From: an uncultured Novosphingobium sp.
Lineage (GTDB): Bacteria > Pseudomonadota > Alphaproteobacteria > Sphingomonadales > Sphingomonadaceae
Direction of reading: 5' to 3'
NCBI GenBank assembly: GCA_937897535.1
Contig: CALCQB010000248.1
Coordinates: forward strand, 1-13,216
Length of the DNA: 13,216 nt
Shown: piece after piece, positions 12,887 to 13,216 of the stretch
How the letters are laid out: every line of letters begins with the position of its first letter
How positions within the stretch are numbered: position 1 is the stretch's first letter
The notes under the pieces: model-generated
Databases searched by the model: none
Told to the model about the DNA's origin: nothing
Seen by the model: only the letters and a program-made list of their open reading frames with translations
Translations under genes and position numbers: made by a program

Positions 12887-13216
12887 CAGCGCCGGGCTCC
12901 AGGATTGTCGGCCGGCATGCAGCAGCTGCAGGGCAATCTTGCTACCGGAGGCGTGCACGGCTTCGGTCACCACGCGATGGCGCTGCACATCGTCATCGCA
13001 GGTCATGCCGGCAGAGCCGGGGCCGAGGCCAGCGGCGGCGGATGTGGCGTAACCGCCGGTAATCATGAGCGCGACGCCACCTTCGGCGCGGCGGGCGAAA
13101 TAGCGCGCCATCTTGACCGGATCATCCTCTTCCAGGCCGGTGTGCATGGAGCCCATGATGACGCGGTTTTTCAGCGTGGTGAAACCGAGGTCGAGGGGCG
13201 CCAACAATTGTGCGTA
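12875..13216 (-). pseudogene. fadH: FadH-type 2,4-dienoyl-CoA reductase N-terminal fragment (open at window edge)
   Basis: From the right edge the minus strand encodes YAQLLAPLDLGFTTLKNRV, MGSMHTGLEE, YFARRAEGGVALMITGG and KIALQLLHAGRQSWSPALVAP. This is the N-terminal FMN-barrel start of old-yellow-enzyme-family 2,4-dienoyl-CoA reductase, which acts in beta-oxidation of unsaturated fatty acids. The first few residues lie at or beyond the edge. At VAPA it switches in frame to the ThyX C-terminus, so the barrel is cut at about 110 residues and no functional product is expected. Source organism unclear, proteobacterial in character. Confidence 0.82.

Overview
The window is high-GC DNA from an alphaproteobacterium, most likely a sphingomonad. 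The clues are the sequence character of HemA (5-aminolevulinate synthase, the C4 route), CcmF, CcmG, CcmH and the CcmI-like TPR protein; this is family recognition by eye, not a search. Almost everything lies on the minus strand and reads right to left.

The centre (3209-11620) looks like a dedicated electron-transfer system. In transcription order it encodes: an inner-membrane b-type cytochrome with two HX13H helices; a 24-heme periplasmic c-type cytochrome; after a 177-bp gap, a giant c-type cytochrome with 37 CxxCH motifs plus one CX3CH; and a 910-residue outer-membrane protein with a SPOR-like domain, TPRs and a C-terminal beta-barrel. Together these make a plausible quinol-to-outside (or outside-to-quinone) heme wire with about 61 c-hemes, an analogue of porin-cytochrome conduits. 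The same strand continues into ccmF-ccmG-ccmH, a 63-residue CcmI-like membrane stub and hemA (cut by the left edge), so heme synthesis, heme attachment and the heme-consuming proteins are co-located. A 21-bp element, 18 of 21 bases identical, sits about 130-150 bp upstream of both multiheme transcription units and suggests co-regulation.

Divergent from the cytochrome b gene, on the plus strand, is a CcmI/NrfG-type TPR protein (11848 onward). It breaks off at about 12474 in an 18-bp perfect palindrome.

The last 740 bp are not a normal locus. They are a chain of fragments: the C-terminus of PurC (betaproteobacterial flavour), the N-terminus of DapA preceded by the C-terminus of ThyX (mycobacterial/actinobacterial flavour, in the natural thyX-dapA order), and the N-terminus of a FadH-type 2,4-dienoyl-CoA reductase. 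Each join falls in a short stretch that both partners could encode. This is best explained as a chimeric contig end and should not be read as genes of this organism.
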